In this document: positions 17,296 to 24,200 of the stretch, one piece after another
How positions within the stretch are numbered: position 1 is the stretch's first letter
How the letters are laid out: each line of letters opens with the position of its first letter
DNA from: S010-25 sp964466455
Lineage (GTDB): Bacteria > Pseudomonadota > Gammaproteobacteria > SZUA-229
Length of the DNA stretch: 43,811 nucleotides
NCBI GenBank assembly: GCA_964466455.1
Contig: CAYXNL010000015.1
Coordinates: 1 to 43,811 of the forward strand
Direction of reading: 5' to 3'
Notes under the pieces: generated by a model
What the model saw: the letters and a program-made list of their open reading frames with translations, nothing else
What the model was told of the DNA's origin: nothing
Databases searched by the model: none
Position numbers and translations under genes: made by a program

Positions 17296-18330
17296 TCAGT
17301 GAAGCTCCTGCGAAATTCGGCGGCTTAATAGTTGCTTCACCGCTTTATCAATCGGCAGGTTGTGATACAGAACATTATATACCTGCGTCATAATCGGCAG
17401 TTCGACATTATGTTTCTCCGCCAGTCGTACCACTTCCCTTGCGGTTTTAACCCCTTCAATTGCCTGCCCAATTTCGGTATAAATTGCCTGCTGGGTTTTC
17501 CCCTCGGCCAGTAACATCCCCATGCGACGGTTGCGCGACTGATTATCGGTACAGGTTAAAATTAAATCTCCCATCCCGGCAAGACCCATAAAGGTTTCAC
17601 GTTGGCCACCCATTATTTCACCAAGACGCATCATCTCGGCCAGTCCACGGGTAATGAGTGCTGCCCGTGTGTTAGCACCGAATCCCAGCCCGTCTGCTGC
17701 ACCTGCTGCTATCGCCAGGACATTTTTCAGCGCCCCACCCAGCTCCACGCCGATCAGGTCATTACTTTGATAAACACGGAAATAACCACTATGCAGATCA
17801 TCACTAATCTGTTGTAGAAAATCATCCGATTTCGTCGCTACCGTTAAGGCTGTGGGCATGTTTCTTGCCACTTCTCCAGCAAACGTTGGCCCGGACATAA
17901 CGGCGGTTTTACTGCATTTGGGTAATTCCTCAGCAACAACCTGATGGATCAGTTTTGCACTGCCCTGCTCAAGCCCTTTACTCGCCCAGGCCAGACCGAT
18001 GTGTGCCGGAAAGAGCGAAGCATGTTCATGCAGAAATGGCCGAATGGCATAGCTGGGAATGGCGATCAGTATCCATGACGGGGCTTTTAGCGTCTGCTCA
18101 AGACTCGCCACTGGCAGCAGGCGATCGGGGAAAACAATGCCCGGTAAATATTGCTGATTACATCGCTCTGCCTGCAACCGCTGCATGTGTTCTACTTCGT
18201 TGCCCCAGAGCTGCACATTATGACCGGCACGCGCCAGATGAACAGCCAGCGCAGTTCCCCAGGAACCAGCTCCAAGCACGGCAATAGCCTGTTCTTCAAT
18301 AGCCTGTTCTTCGCGCTTTTTTTTCACCAT
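17296..18330 (-). CDS. gpsA: Glycerol-3-phosphate dehydrogenase [NAD(P)+]
   Basis: Reduces dihydroxyacetone phosphate to sn-glycerol-3-phosphate, the backbone of membrane phospholipids. It has the Rossmann motif AVLGAGSWGTALA (about residues 17-29), then MSGPTFAGEVA, the catalytic-lysine region GALKNVLAIAAG, and TRGLAEMMRLG with GLAGMGDLILTC. At 344 residues it is a few residues longer than usual because the N-terminus carries the duplicated peptide EEQAI-EEQAI, encoded by a perfect 15-bp tandem repeat. It follows secB by 45 bases on the same strand, as in many gammaproteobacteria. Confidence 0.96.
   Translation of the reverse strand: MVKKKREEQAIEEQAIAVLGAGSWGTALAVHLARAGHNVQLWGNEVEHMQRLQAERCNQQYLPGIVFPDRLLPVASLEQTLKAPSWILIAIPSYAIRPFLHEHASLFPAHIGLAWASKGLEQGSAKLIHQVVAEELPKCSKTAVMSGPTFAGEVARNMPTALTVATKSDDFLQQISDDLHSGYFRVYQSNDLIGVELGGALKNVLAIAAGAADGLGFGANTRAALITRGLAEMMRLGEIMGGQRETFMGLAGMGDLILTCTDNQSRNRRMGMLLAEGKTQQAIYTEIGQAIEGVKTAREVVRLAEKHNVELPIMTQVYNVLYHNLPIDKAVKQLLSRRISQELH
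18282..18311 (-). repeat. Perfect 15-bp tandem duplication inside the gpsA start region
   Basis: CAATAGCCTGTTCTT occurs twice in direct succession (18282-18296 and 18297-18311, plus-strand reading). It encodes two EEQAI units just before the Rossmann fold of GpsA and keeps the frame. It looks like a recent slippage or duplication event in a tolerant N-terminal tail. Confidence 0.9.
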
Positions 18331-18375
18331 CTAAAACCAGCTCAAAGCATAATCACGGGGTAATATATTTCATAT

Positions 18376-18834
18376 TCAGTGTGCAACACCTTCCGCAACA
18401 GCCTCTTGTTGCTGTTGCGTCTGCTGCGCAAATAACGCATTAAAATTGACCGGAGCAAGCAGTAACTGAGGAAACCCGCCCTTGCCAACAAGGTCTGAAA
18501 TGGCTTCACGTGCGTATGGGAACAGCGTTTCCGGACAGTAAGCACCAACCATCCCCGCCATATTCTCTTCACTAAAGCCGGACAGTGAAAAAATACCGGC
18601 CTGTTTCACTTCTACCAGAAAGGCGGTATTTTCATCTTGTTTTGCTGTTACCGTAATGGTTAAAACTACCTCATAGGTATCTTCACTCAGGGTCTCGCTG
18701 GCCGTGTTAATCTGCACATTAATTTCCGGTTGCCACTCTCCATCAGTAAACACCTGCGGAGAACGTGGTGATTCCAGCGAAACATCTTTCAGATAAATTT
18801 TTTGTATTGCAAATTGTTGATTTTCTTCACTCAT
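18376..18834 (-). CDS. secB: Protein-export chaperone SecB
   Basis: Tetrameric cytoplasmic chaperone that holds preproteins unfolded and passes them to SecA. The 152-residue protein has the typical SecB pattern: FAIQKIYLKDVSLESPRSP at residues ~8-26, then QINTASETLSEDTYEVVLTIT, and the conserved YCPETLFPYAREAISDLVGKGGFPQLLLAPVNFNALF. The tail is Gln-rich. It lies upstream of gpsA and downstream of a YibN-like rhodanese gene, the conserved order, though the grxC gene usually found between them is missing. Confidence 0.97.
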   Translation of the reverse strand: MSEENQQFAIQKIYLKDVSLESPRSPQVFTDGEWQPEINVQINTASETLSEDTYEVVLTITVTAKQDENTAFLVEVKQAGIFSLSGFSEENMAGMVGAYCPETLFPYAREAISDLVGKGGFPQLLLAPVNFNALFAQQTQQQQEAVAEGVAH

Positions 18835-18956
18835 AGTATTTTTTTAATAACCCTTCAGTTAGATTAAATAATGTTCTCTGGTCTCGCATACGGCTAGCGT
18901 TGTTACGGATTGTAATACAAAAGACGATACAACCCCTGTTTTTAACCGATCACGTG

Positions 18957-19403
18957 TTATTTTTTTGACCGCTCCTTCGTCAGCGGTAACCCCGCCTCTT
19001 TCCAGGCACCAATACCACCTTCGAGATTATAAATATTGGCAAATCCTGCTTTCTGTAAAGTTTTACCTGCACTAACAGAGGTATTTCCACTATTACAATA
19101 AACCAGCACCTGCCTGTCTCTGTATTTTTTTAGCTTGTCCAGCTCATCTTTCAGCTCATTCAACGGGATATTAACGGCCTGCTTGATATGTCCATCGCCA
19201 AATTCATCCCGCTTGCGAATATCCAGTATTAAGGCATCATCATGGTTGTTAATTAGTCGCGTGGTCTGCGAGGGTGACAGACGCATGGACTTGCTTGCCT
19301 GATTATCATACTCAGCTTTAACCAGCATCACCAGTACAACCAGTAACGCTGCAAATAACATAAGATTATTTGTAATAAATTCAACAATTTGGTGTATATT
19401 CAT
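18957..19403 (-). CDS. Membrane-anchored rhodanese-like protein, YibN-like
   Basis: A single N-terminal transmembrane helix (about residues 12-29, NNLMLFAALLVVLVMLV) anchors a cytoplasmic rhodanese domain (about 45-143). The active loop has Cys103 in VYCNSGNTS, so it keeps the persulfide-carrying cysteine. DIRKRDEFGDGHIKQAVNIP is the conserved CH2A-like entry. YibN is the standard neighbour of secB. Upstream on the same strand is an ArsR-family regulator whose cysteine spacing matches persulfide sensors, which suggests but does not prove a reactive-sulfur link. Confidence 0.88.
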   Translation of the reverse strand: MNIHQIVEFITNNLMLFAALLVVLVMLVKAEYDNQASKSMRLSPSQTTRLINNHDDALILDIRKRDEFGDGHIKQAVNIPLNELKDELDKLKKYRDRQVLVYCNSGNTSVSAGKTLQKAGFANIYNLEGGIGAWKEAGLPLTKERSKK

Positions 19404-19626
19404 AATATTTAACTCGGGGTATGGCAGACTGCTCGATCAGAATAATATTGCCAGGTTACCGCCCACAACAAAGCAACCTCCGGCATACGTTTGAGACAAA
19501 AACTTCCTGAACAAAATGGTATATAGGTGAGGCCGTCAGCATTATTTATGGCTGGACACAAACGGCAGGTTATAGCCGTGCATTATAGCGAAAAAATCAT
19601 GTGTTTTGTCAGTAGAATATCGCATC

Positions 19627-19640
19627 CTGGCATATGCCAG
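19627..19640. promoter_or_regulatory. 14-bp perfect palindrome in the arsR-yibN gap
   Basis: CTGGCATATGCCAG is self-complementary over all 14 bases. It lies 44 bases beyond the arsR stop and about 225 bases before the yibN start, in a 281-base gap that otherwise shows no convincing gene. There is no T-run, so a dimeric-regulator site is more likely than a terminator. The binding protein is unknown. Confidence 0.4.
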
Positions 19641-19684
19641 AGATAACGCTCGTTTTACATTAAAACTTTTCCGCAGTAGGCACC

Positions 19685-20032
19685 CTATCCTCGGGCAGGC
19701 TCCTGGCCACCAACCCCTGCTGAACAGAAAACCTCCTGCATCATCCCAATCAGGCGCAGTGTTCGGGTATCACCAACACGGTAATAGACTTTGTTTGCAT
19801 CTTTACGTGAAGCCAGAATACCTTTATCACGAAGGATCGCCAGATGCTGGGAAATATTACTTTGCGACGTACCAACGGCATCTACAATATCCTGTACACT
19901 TACTTCCTTGTCACCTAATGTACACAGTATCTTCAGGCGTAGCGGGTGTGACATCGCTTTCAATGAGCGCGAAGCACGGTTAATATCTTCTTCTCGAGAC
20001 ATTAAACCAGGATCATTAGGACTTAAAACCAT
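19685..20032 (-). CDS. ArsR-family winged-helix regulator, SqrR/BigR-like
   Basis: A 115-residue DNA-binding repressor. The winged helix-turn-helix is clear: MSHPLRLKILCTLGD, then VQDIVDAVGTSQSNISQHLAILRDKGILASRK and VYYRVGD. It lacks the ELCVCDL metal site of ArsR. It has exactly two cysteines in the positions used by the persulfide sensors SqrR and BigR: Cys37 (ILCTL) and Cys103 (VFCS), 66 residues apart, the same separation as in those proteins. The start at 20032 is supported by GAGG six bases upstream. It lies where gpmI often occurs, between yibN and envC. Role in sulfur sensing is inferred. Confidence 0.85.
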   Translation of the reverse strand: MVLSPNDPGLMSREEDINRASRSLKAMSHPLRLKILCTLGDKEVSVQDIVDAVGTSQSNISQHLAILRDKGILASRKDANKVYYRVGDTRTLRLIGMMQEVFCSAGVGGQEPARG

Positions 20033-20048
20033 TACACACCTCAGAGGT

Positions 20049-20062
20049 TATTATTAATAATA
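20049..20062. promoter_or_regulatory. AT-rich 14-bp palindrome, candidate ArsR operator
   Basis: TATTATTAATAATA is perfectly self-complementary and lies 17 bases upstream of the arsR start, between arsR and the divergent envC. ArsR-family regulators commonly bind AT-rich inverted repeats over their own promoters. A second inverted repeat (AAATAGC / GCTATTT, 20104-20133) lies closer to envC. Confidence 0.5.
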
Positions 20063-20172
20063 TAATTAATAAAGGATACATTAATACACTTTATTTATAA
20101 TTAAAATAGCAAAATGAATAAATTTAGCTATTTATCTTGCTTTTTCCTGCTGCAGAGAAGGTTTTTTATATT

Positions 20173-21384
20173 GTGACAATTCTATATAAGCATATTCTAT
20201 ATAAAAAGCACCGATACCGGTTCAGGCACCGTGTTTCTGTGCTTTTTATCTTTTTTATGCTTATTTCTCTACCTCAGACAGGTTTTGCCGTAAAAAAAGA
20301 GGATATGTCACAATACCAGGATCGACTGAAAACATTACAGCATAGTATTGCCAAAATTCAGCAGTATCTTAAAGGCAACCGTAAAAAACGTAGTTCTGTA
20401 GTGACAGAGCTTCAGCAGCTCGAACAAAAGATAAGTATAAATACAGGAAAAATAAATATACTATCAAAAAACATCACCACCATAAAACAACGTCAGAAAA
20501 AACTGGAGGGTGAAAAAAAGCAACTGGATAAGCAATTACTATCACAGAAAACATTACTCATCGAACAGATTCGTACTGCCTACAGCATGGGCCAGCAGCA
20601 ACAGCTAAAAATGCTGCTCAATCAGCAGAATCCAGCCGAAGCAGGACGTACTCTGGTTTATTTTAGCTATCTGAATCGGGCTAGAGAGCAACAGATTCAA
20701 CATTTTTTGCAGACAATCGAACAGAAGAAGCAAACCACACTACAGTTGCAACAAACGCTGTCTGCGCTAAAAACGGCACTGAATGCGCAACAAAAACGAA
20801 AAAAGCTACGTCAAAGACAACGCCTGCAGCGGAAAAAACTGGTTCGTCGACTTAATCATCGTATACAGAATCAGGAAAGCACCTTGTCTGATCTCGAATC
20901 CAGCCGTAGCCGAATCGAGAACCTGCTGCAATCACTGGGCGAACTACTGGCGGACATTCCTGCCGGGCCCTCTGCGGAAAAACCATTTAAAGATCAGAAA
21001 GGGCATTTACCGTGGCCCGTTAATGGCCCATTACTGGCTCGTTTCGGTGAACCGAAACACCGGGGAGGGCTAAAGTGGAATGGTGTCGTCATTGCGGCTA
21101 ACTATGGTACCCCAGTGCGGGTTATCAGCCACGGACGCATCGCTTTTGCCGACTGGTTACAGGGCTTTGGCTTTATTACTATTGTTGACCACGGAGATGG
21201 ATATATGAGCCTGTACGGTCAGAGTGAATCATTATTAAAACAGGTAGGTGACTGGGTGCAGGCCGGTGAAATTATCGCCATGGCGGGGGATAGTGGTGGA
21301 CAGTCTTATAGCGGCGTCTACTTTGCCATTCGTTTTCATGGCAAACCGGTAAACCCGAAATTATGGTGTATCAGCCGCCACTGA
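20173..21384 (+). CDS. envC: Murein hydrolase activator EnvC
   Basis: Periplasmic coiled-coil protein that activates amidases at the division septum. A basic stretch (KKHRYRFRHR) and hydrophobic segment (VLFIFFMLISLPQTGFA) form the signal. A long coiled coil covers about residues 35-260 and the C-terminal ~110 residues are a LytM domain. The LytM catalytic residues are degenerate: LYGQ replaces the usual YAH and VYFAIRF replaces LHFEIR, as expected for an activator rather than an enzyme. The GTG at 20173 is preceded by AGAAGG at 11 bases. A TTG at 20137 would add 12 residues. The gene precedes ctpA, a common arrangement. Confidence 0.88.
   Translation: MTILYKHILYKKHRYRFRHRVSVLFIFFMLISLPQTGFAVKKEDMSQYQDRLKTLQHSIAKIQQYLKGNRKKRSSVVTELQQLEQKISINTGKINILSKNITTIKQRQKKLEGEKKQLDKQLLSQKTLLIEQIRTAYSMGQQQQLKMLLNQQNPAEAGRTLVYFSYLNRAREQQIQHFLQTIEQKKQTTLQLQQTLSALKTALNAQQKRKKLRQRQRLQRKKLVRRLNHRIQNQESTLSDLESSRSRIENLLQSLGELLADIPAGPSAEKPFKDQKGHLPWPVNGPLLARFGEPKHRGGLKWNGVVIAANYGTPVRVISHGRIAFADWLQGFGFITIVDHGDGYMSLYGQSESLLKQVGDWVQAGEIIAMAGDSGGQSYSGVYFAIRFHGKPVNPKLWCISRH
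20179..20204 (+). repeat. Direct repeat ATTCTATATAA at the 5' end of envC
   Basis: ATTCTATATAA occurs at 20179-20189 and again at 20194-20204, a 15-base period. In the envC frame it encodes the duplicated peptide ILYK. It is either a small duplication in a tolerant signal-peptide region or, if translation starts further down, part of the regulatory DNA. Confidence 0.6.
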
Positions 21385-21386
21385 CA

Positions 21387-21414
21387 TAATTAACGCACAT
21401 ATTCGGGTTAATTA
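21387..21414. repeat. Inverted repeat just after envC
   Basis: TAATTAAC and GTTAATTA form an 8-bp perfect inverted repeat with a 12-base spacer directly after the envC stop. It is AT-rich and lacks a T-run, so it is a poor terminator. It could be a regulator site for ctpA. The rest of the 200-base gap shows no gene. Confidence 0.35.
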
Positions 21415-21585
21415 TTCGGAACATACTGGTCAAATAACGTTCTAAGCATTATTATTATGTTTTTAAAATGAGCAACCCCGCAATAAATGCTTTTCAGCAA
21501 TAGAATCTGACCAAAGCATCTATATTAGGAAATTCTTCACTATCTGGGCTACACTCAAACACACTAAGCAACTGGAGTATTTTAG

Positions 21586-22941
21586 ATGAGTAAACAAGTT
21601 AAGACCTTTCTGGTTCTGGTCTTCGGTATTATTGTAGGTGTTTCTGTTTCGCTTACCAGCAATGTTCTTGCCAACAAGGCAGCCACCACATCCACGACTA
21701 TCCCTCTTAATGAACTACGCAACTTTTCTGATATTTTTGCCAAGATAAAAACAGATTATGTTGAGAAAGTTAGTGATAAGACTCTGATAGAGAATGCTAT
21801 CCGAGGGATGGTAAGCGGTCTCGACCCGCATTCCGCCTATTTAGACGCAGATCAATACAAAGAACTGAAAATAAGCACCACTGGTAAATTTGGCGGGCTG
21901 GGCATTCAGGTTGGTATGGAGGACGGCTTTGTTAAGGTCATTTCACCCATTGATGATACGCCGGCATATCATGCAGGCATTAAAGCAGGGGACCTGATTA
22001 TCCGTTTAAACGGAAAATCAGTCAAAGGAATGTCCTTAAATGATGCGGTCAAGATTATGCGCGGCGCCCCCGGTACAAAAATTAAACTGACGGTAATTCG
22101 CGAAGGTGTGGATAAACCGCTACATATTACTGTCACTCGTGCCATTATTTCAGTGAAAAGTATCAAGAGCCGTTTACTTGCACCCGGTTACGGTTATGTA
22201 CGTATTACCAACTTCCAGTCCAAAACACCACGCGATATGCTAGCTGCCATCGCGAAACTTAAAAAAGACAACAAGGGCAAGCTTAAAGGTCTTGTGCTGG
22301 ACCTGCGCAACAACCCTGGTGGTGTATTGAGTTCTGCCGCCGATGTTGCAGATGCGTTTATTACTTCCGGTAAACTGGTTTACACCAAGGGCAGAATTAA
22401 AAACTCTGATTTTGAATTTAACGCCAGACCCGGTGATGTTCTCGATGGCGCACCGATGGTGGTATTAATTAACGGCGGCTCGGCCTCAGCCTCAGAAATT
22501 GTTGCAGGCGCCTTACAGGATCACCACCGGGCCGTTATTATGGGCAGCAGATCCTTTGGCAAGGGTTCGGTTCAGACCATACAGGAATTGCGTAGCGGTG
22601 GTGCGGTTAAAATAACGACCGCGCGTTATTTTACTCCTGCCGGTCGATCCATTCAGGGTGAAGGCATTACACCCGATATCAAACTGGGTAATTACAAGGT
22701 TACCCAGAGAAAAATTGATAAGTCCCTTCTTATCAGCGAATCGGACCTGAAACATACGATTAGTAATCCGACAAAATCACAGCAGGCTATACGTAAAGCA
22801 GAGAATGAGGCAAGCAAGGCTGCAGCCAAAGCGCCCCACATCAATGCAACCAAGGATTTTCAGCTTTATGAAGCCCTGATGTTACTCAAAGGATTAACTA
22901 TTTTTGACGAAAAGCCAACAACCTCTATGGCTACCCGTTAA
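21586..22941 (+). CDS. ctpA: Carboxy-terminal processing protease (S41 family)
   Basis: Exported serine protease. The N-terminal hydrophobic segment (FLVLVFGIIVGVSVSLTSNVLA) acts as signal or anchor. A PDZ domain covers about 100-185 (GGLGIQVGMEDGFVKVISPIDDTPA). The S41 core has LDLRNNPGGVL, then the nucleophile Ser301 in GGSASASEIVAGAL and the general-base Lys326 in SFGKGSVQ, with the 25-residue spacing known in bacterial CtpA. Length 451 is typical. GGAG precedes the ATG. A strong terminator follows. The envC-ctpA neighbourhood is common in gammaproteobacteria and both proteins act on cell-wall remodelling. Confidence 0.95.
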   Translation: MSKQVKTFLVLVFGIIVGVSVSLTSNVLANKAATTSTTIPLNELRNFSDIFAKIKTDYVEKVSDKTLIENAIRGMVSGLDPHSAYLDADQYKELKISTTGKFGGLGIQVGMEDGFVKVISPIDDTPAYHAGIKAGDLIIRLNGKSVKGMSLNDAVKIMRGAPGTKIKLTVIREGVDKPLHITVTRAIISVKSIKSRLLAPGYGYVRITNFQSKTPRDMLAAIAKLKKDNKGKLKGLVLDLRNNPGGVLSSAADVADAFITSGKLVYTKGRIKNSDFEFNARPGDVLDGAPMVVLINGGSASASEIVAGALQDHHRAVIMGSRSFGKGSVQTIQELRSGGAVKITTARYFTPAGRSIQGEGITPDIKLGNYKVTQRKIDKSLLISESDLKHTISNPTKSQQAIRKAENEASKAAAKAPHINATKDFQLYEALMLLKGLTIFDEKPTTSMATR

Positions 22942-22990
22942 AACAGGAAATACTTTACCGGAAAACAGCAGGACGATACCGGTACCTTGA

Positions 22991-23024
22991 AAGGGCATAG
23001 CAGTTATCTGCTATGCCCTTTTTT
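22991..23024 (+). terminator. Strong intrinsic terminator after ctpA
   Basis: A perfect 13-bp stem (AAGGGCATAGCAG / CTGCTATGCCCTT) with a TTAT loop runs straight into a T-run. It stands about 50 bases after the ctpA stop. The A-rich left flank is weak, so it acts mainly on the plus strand. Confidence 0.95.
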
Positions 23025-23108
23025 CCTGCCCGGTTTTTTGTGCTATTGTTTTGCACTGGATAAAACTAATCCCCGTTTCCCAACTGATTCACCAACGGAG
23101 GAAAAATT

Positions 23109-23657
23109 ATGTTGCATGTACTGGTTCCACTTGCGCAGGGCTGTGAAGAGCTCGAGGCAATTACAATTACCGATTTGCTGGTCAGAGCCGGGATAAAAGT
23201 CACCACCTGCGGGCTGGATGATAAACCGGTAACGGCATCCAGAGGTACGGTTATCCTGCCCACAACCTGCATTGAAAATGTGACTGGCGAAACCTTTGAT
23301 GCCATTATTTTACCTGGCGGACTACCCGGTGCCGATCATCTGCGTGATAATCCACAGGTTCAGCAGTTACTCAAACACCATGCGGCTGAAAACCGTTATA
23401 TTGCTGCCATCTGCGCAGCACCCAAAGCACTGGCTCAGGCAGGTTTACTGGCAGGAAAAACAGCTACCGCCTATCCGGGTACGCTGGAGGAAATTTCACA
23501 TGATGATATCCATATTAGCCATAATGCCGTCGAAATTGATGGCAGAGTGATTACCTCTCGCGGCCCCGGCACCGCCATCGACTTTGCCCTAACACTGATA
23601 CAGCAACTTGCCGGTCGAGACAGGCGCATTGAGGTGGAACAGCAACTGGTACGTTAA
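23109..23657 (+). CDS. DJ-1/PfpI family protein, YajL-like
   Basis: A 182-residue alpha/beta protein of the DJ-1 superfamily. It has LVPLAQGCEELEAI with the acidic residue that contacts the active cysteine, ILPGGLPGADHLRDN, the nucleophile elbow IAAICAAPKAL with Cys102, and TSRGPGTAIDFALTLI at the C-terminus. Length and motifs fit the YajL/DJ-1 branch, proteins linked to oxidative stress and proposed to act on glycated or carbonyl-damaged molecules. A perfect GGAGGA precedes the ATG. It is bracketed by two intrinsic terminators together with the tusE-like gene. Confidence 0.92.
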   Translation: MLHVLVPLAQGCEELEAITITDLLVRAGIKVTTCGLDDKPVTASRGTVILPTTCIENVTGETFDAIILPGGLPGADHLRDNPQVQQLLKHHAAENRYIAAICAAPKALAQAGLLAGKTATAYPGTLEEISHDDIHISHNAVEIDGRVITSRGPGTAIDFALTLIQQLAGRDRRIEVEQQLVR

Positions 23658-23737
23658 TTCGTATAATTTATATTGATTATAAGTCTCATTCCGGGTTATA
23701 ATACCTGACCAATTCACTAGGTTATTAGGGTATTATT

Positions 23738-24073
23738 ATGCAAGCAGAAATTAATGGCAAAACGATTCAGCTCAGCGAAGCCGGCTGGTTAGAGAACCTC
23801 GACGAGTGGGGCAAAGAACTCGCTGTTGAAATTGCTAAAAATGAAAAGATAGACGATCTGACCCAGGAGCACTGGGACATCATTAATGAGGCAAGAGAAT
23901 ATTTTACTGAAAACGGCAGTGTCTGTGAACCACGCTCCTTTTCTAAAATTATGAAGAAAAAGTACGGTAGAGATCGTAGCGATCAGAAATATATTTACTC
24001 TCTGTTTCCAACCGGTTTGATTAAATGTGCCAATAAAATTGCCGGACTGCCTCGACCAAGAGGCTGTAGTTAA
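23738..24073 (+). CDS. tusE: TusE/DsrC-family sulfur relay protein
   Basis: A 111-residue protein ending in GLPRPRGCS, the flexible C-terminal arm that carries the persulfide-accepting cysteine (Cys110, penultimate). WLENLDEWGKELAVEIA and LTQEHWDIINEAREYF are family hallmarks. The second DsrC cysteine, expected just before KIAGLP, is Asn here, but a Cys97 lies two residues earlier, and Cys63 is a further one. This makes it closer to TusE, which passes sulfur to MnmA for tRNA 2-thiouridine, than to dissimilatory DsrC. The other tus genes are not in the window. A strong terminator follows. Confidence 0.88.
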   Translation: MQAEINGKTIQLSEAGWLENLDEWGKELAVEIAKNEKIDDLTQEHWDIINEAREYFTENGSVCEPRSFSKIMKKKYGRDRSDQKYIYSLFPTGLIKCANKIAGLPRPRGCS

Positions 24074-24078
24074 AAAAC

Positions 24079-24124
24079 GTTGTTATGGCAGGCATTGCCT
24101 GCCATAACAACCAGCAATTTTCTT
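24079..24124 (+). terminator. Strong intrinsic terminator after tusE
   Basis: A perfect 15-bp stem (GTTGTTATGGCAGGC / GCCTGCCATAACAAC) with an ATT loop starts just after the stop codon. The downstream flank ATTTTCTTT is T-rich and the upstream flank is A-rich (AAAAAAC), so it could work on both strands. Confidence 0.9.
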
Positions 24125-24200
24125 TGTTCGCTGGTTCCAAGTGGCTTTCATAGCCCTTATAATGTACTAATTTTCACTTACATTATATGGAGTAACCGGC

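Noticed and set aside
19404..19684. A small gene in the arsR-yibN gap
   Set aside because: The only open frame there (from 19606) runs antisense through arsR, has no recognisable domain and no ribosome site.
21387..21414. Intrinsic terminator of envC
   Set aside because: The 8-bp inverted repeat is AT-rich and lacks a T-run, so it was listed only as an inverted repeat.
23738..24073. Dissimilatory sulfur oxidation locus (true DsrC)
   Set aside because: The second arm cysteine is not in the DsrC position and no other dsr genes are in the window, so a TusE-type role is more likely.
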